Origin: an uncultured Sulfitobacter sp.
GTDB taxonomy: Bacteria > Pseudomonadota > Alphaproteobacteria > Rhodobacterales > Rhodobacteraceae
Length of the DNA stretch: 64,000 bases
Reading direction: 5' to 3'
Assembly (NCBI GenBank): GCA_937138475.1
Contig: CAKZPD010000036.1
Span: 62,001-126,000 of the forward strand
A program made the translations under genes and the position numbers. Of this stretch, positions 62,921 to 64,000 are shown in pieces. The notes below the pieces were generated by a model. That model had not been told where the DNA came from and made no database searches. It saw only the letters and a program-made list of their open reading frames with translations. Numbering within the stretch: the first letter of the stretch is position 1; every line of letters begins with the position of its first letter.

Positions 62921-63766
62921 TCAGATCCGGGTCAAGATCACCCCGGTCAGGATCAGCAAGGCGGCGCCGGCTTTTGCCCGGTCCATGGTTTCGCCAAACA
63001 CCAGCCAGCCCATCAGCACCGCAAAGAGGATCGAGGTTTCGCGCAGGGCAGCGACCAGGGCGATGGGGGCCTTGGTCATGGCCCAGACGGCCACCGCATA
63101 GGCCCCATAGGAGGCAGCGGCGGCAAGGCTGCCGCGCAGCCAGTCCTGGCGTGGGCCCCGGAGCAGCCCGGCGCCTTGCAACAGCAGCGCCAGCGGGGTG
63201 AAGATCAGCGCATCCAGGACAAAGAGCCATGCCACATAGGAAACGGCATTGCCCGACAGGCGTGCGCCCATGCCATCGACGATGGAATAGCCTGCCGTCA
63301 TCAGGGCGGAGCCAAGTGCCAGGGGGATCAGGGCTGCGGCCTCGTGGTTTTTCAGCGCGCCGCGGGCCATCAGGGCAATGCCGGCGCCCAGGGTCACAAT
63401 GCCCAGAAGTTCAGCCGGGGTGATGCGGTCGATGCCATCGGTGAGCAGCAGCGTTCCGGCGCCCAGCACGATCAGCGGCGCCGCGCCGCGCGCAATGGGA
63501 TAGACCCGGCTGAGGTCGCCGTGCTCATACGCGAAGCCCAGGAACAGCTTATAGGCCGAATGGAACATCCCCGAGGCCAAGAGCCAGCCCCAGACCGGCC
63601 CTTGCGGCAGCGGATAGGCCAAGGCGACGCCGGCGCCAAAACCGCCCTGGAGCAGGGTCATGATCAGCATGGCCCGCATTTTGCCGCCGCCCTGTTTGAC
63701 CAGCGCGTTCCAGGTGGCGTGCAGGAAGGCGGCCGCCAGCACGGCCAGAAAAACTGTAAGCTGCAT
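62921..63766 (-). CDS. DMT-superfamily (EamA) transporter
   Basis: 281-residue permease with ten predicted helices in two EamA repeats. LAVLAAAFLHATWNALVKQGG starts the first repeat; RVYPIARGAAPLIVLGAGTLLLTDGI and VALVAALRETSILFAVLMGWLVFGETMDRAKAGAALLILTGVILTRI mark the ends of the repeats. Relatives export amino acids or metabolites; the substrate is unknown. ATG at 63766; 47 bases separate it from ileS on the same strand. Confidence 0.88.
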   Translation of the reverse strand: MQLTVFLAVLAAAFLHATWNALVKQGGGKMRAMLIMTLLQGGFGAGVALAYPLPQGPVWGWLLASGMFHSAYKLFLGFAYEHGDLSRVYPIARGAAPLIVLGAGTLLLTDGIDRITPAELLGIVTLGAGIALMARGALKNHEAAALIPLALGSALMTAGYSIVDGMGARLSGNAVSYVAWLFVLDALIFTPLALLLQGAGLLRGPRQDWLRGSLAAAASYGAYAVAVWAMTKAPIALVAALRETSILFAVLMGWLVFGETMDRAKAGAALLILTGVILTRI

Positions 63767-63813
63767 CCGTCAGGCTTGACCGCAAAGGTGGCTGCGGTCA
63801 AGCGATTGGATGA

Positions 63814-64000
63814 TCAGCCCAGCGCGTCGTTGCAGCGCTGGCAGGTGCCGGGGTGATCGTGGGTGCCCACGTCTGGCAGGATCTTCCAGCAACGGCTGCA
63901 TTTTTCACCGCTTGCCTTGGCAAAGACCACCCCGACCCCCGGCACCTCAGGCAGGGCAAAGGCCGCCTGCGGGGCCGGGTCGCGCGACAGGGTGATCTGG
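63814..64000 (-). CDS. ileS: Isoleucyl-tRNA synthetase, C-terminal end
   Basis: The gene enters from the right edge; only the last 62 codons are visible. They end KASGEKCSRCWKILPDVGTH, then C-Q-R-C-N-D-A-L-G, giving two CxxC pairs of the zinc ribbon that closes bacterial IleS. IleS charges tRNA-Ile. The rest of the enzyme lies outside the window, so length and start cannot be judged. Confidence 0.9.
   Translation of the reverse strand, partial: QITLSRDPAPQAAFALPEVPGVGVVFAKASGEKCSRCWKILPDVGTHDHPGTCQRCNDALG

Noticed and set aside
1..64000. tRNA, rRNA or CRISPR arrays
   Set aside because: Intergenic gaps were scanned for T-arm motifs, CCA ends and regularly spaced repeats; none was found.

Overview
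The window is a contiguous piece of an alphaproteobacterial chromosome, most likely from the Rhodobacterales (Roseobacter/Rhodobacter relatives). The evidence is the high GC content with strong third-position bias, the gene orders ptsP-lysC, ctaC-ctaB-orf-ctaG-ctaE-surf1-thrC-M16 protease, dprA-topA and ruvCAB-orf-ybgC-tolQRAB-pal-ybgF-tilS-ftsH, a Pcs-type phosphatidylcholine synthase, and an atypical Tad pilus locus. There are 67 supported protein genes (two cut by the window edges). I see no tRNA, rRNA, insertion sequence, prophage or CRISPR array.

Layout. 1-12.2 kb: ptsP (partial), lysC, a DUF1178 gene, the molybdate transporter modABC, an EcsC-like protein, two acetyltransferases, a flavin-reductase-like protein, a SulP anion transporter, purine salvage (mtnP, apt) and a GlcD-like FAD oxidase. 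12.2-19.2 kb: on the minus strand, the aa3 cytochrome oxidase operon (ctaC, ctaB, small ORF, ctaG, ctaE, surf1), continuing into thrC, an M16 protease and a GNAT gene with overlapping stop/start codons. 19.3-26.3 kb: tldD, dprA-topA and the ketoacid CoA-transferase scoAB on the plus strand. 26.3-38.5 kb: a Tad (Flp-type) pilus locus with two tandem mini-pilins, cpaB, cpaC, an OmpA-like lipoprotein, cpaE, cpaF, tadB, tadC, a TadD-like lipoprotein, a prepilin peptidase, an AAA+ ATPase and a beta-hydroxyacid-dehydrogenase-like gene. 38.6-42.1 kb: one-carbon genes folD and fhs, and a MOSC protein. 42.2-54.2 kb: minus-strand block ruvCAB - hypothetical - ybgC - tolQRAB - pal - ybgF - tilS - ftsH. 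54.4-54.9 kb: a DUF1127 micro-protein gene followed by a probable small RNA. 54.9-64 kb: prmA, an MFS transporter, priA, a transaldolase, DUF484-xerC, pcs, a DMT permease and the 3' end of ileS.

The most interesting non-coding element is at about 54.76-54.83 kb. Two compact stem-loops stand directly behind the DUF1127 gene, and each exposes a CCTCCC-type (anti-Shine-Dalgarno-like) loop. This matches the architecture of the CcsR/'cuckoo' small RNAs described downstream of a DUF1127 gene in Rhodobacter sphaeroides. A second non-coding signal is a dispersed 3'-end element of about 40 bp, ending in GATATTTNRNAACAAAAGAA, in four copies. All four have the same orientation relative to the upstream gene (folD, tolB, priA, pcs).

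The Tad locus differs from the textbook one. Both pilins carry Asp-Trp where Flp pilins normally have Glu-Tyr at mature positions 5-6. The CpaE Walker A motif lacks its lysine. No tadE/F/G genes are present in the window. The locus ends with an AAA+ ATPase translationally overlapped with a small dehydrogenase. The pilin promoter region carries two perfect inverted repeats, and a CtrA-like site precedes cpaC.
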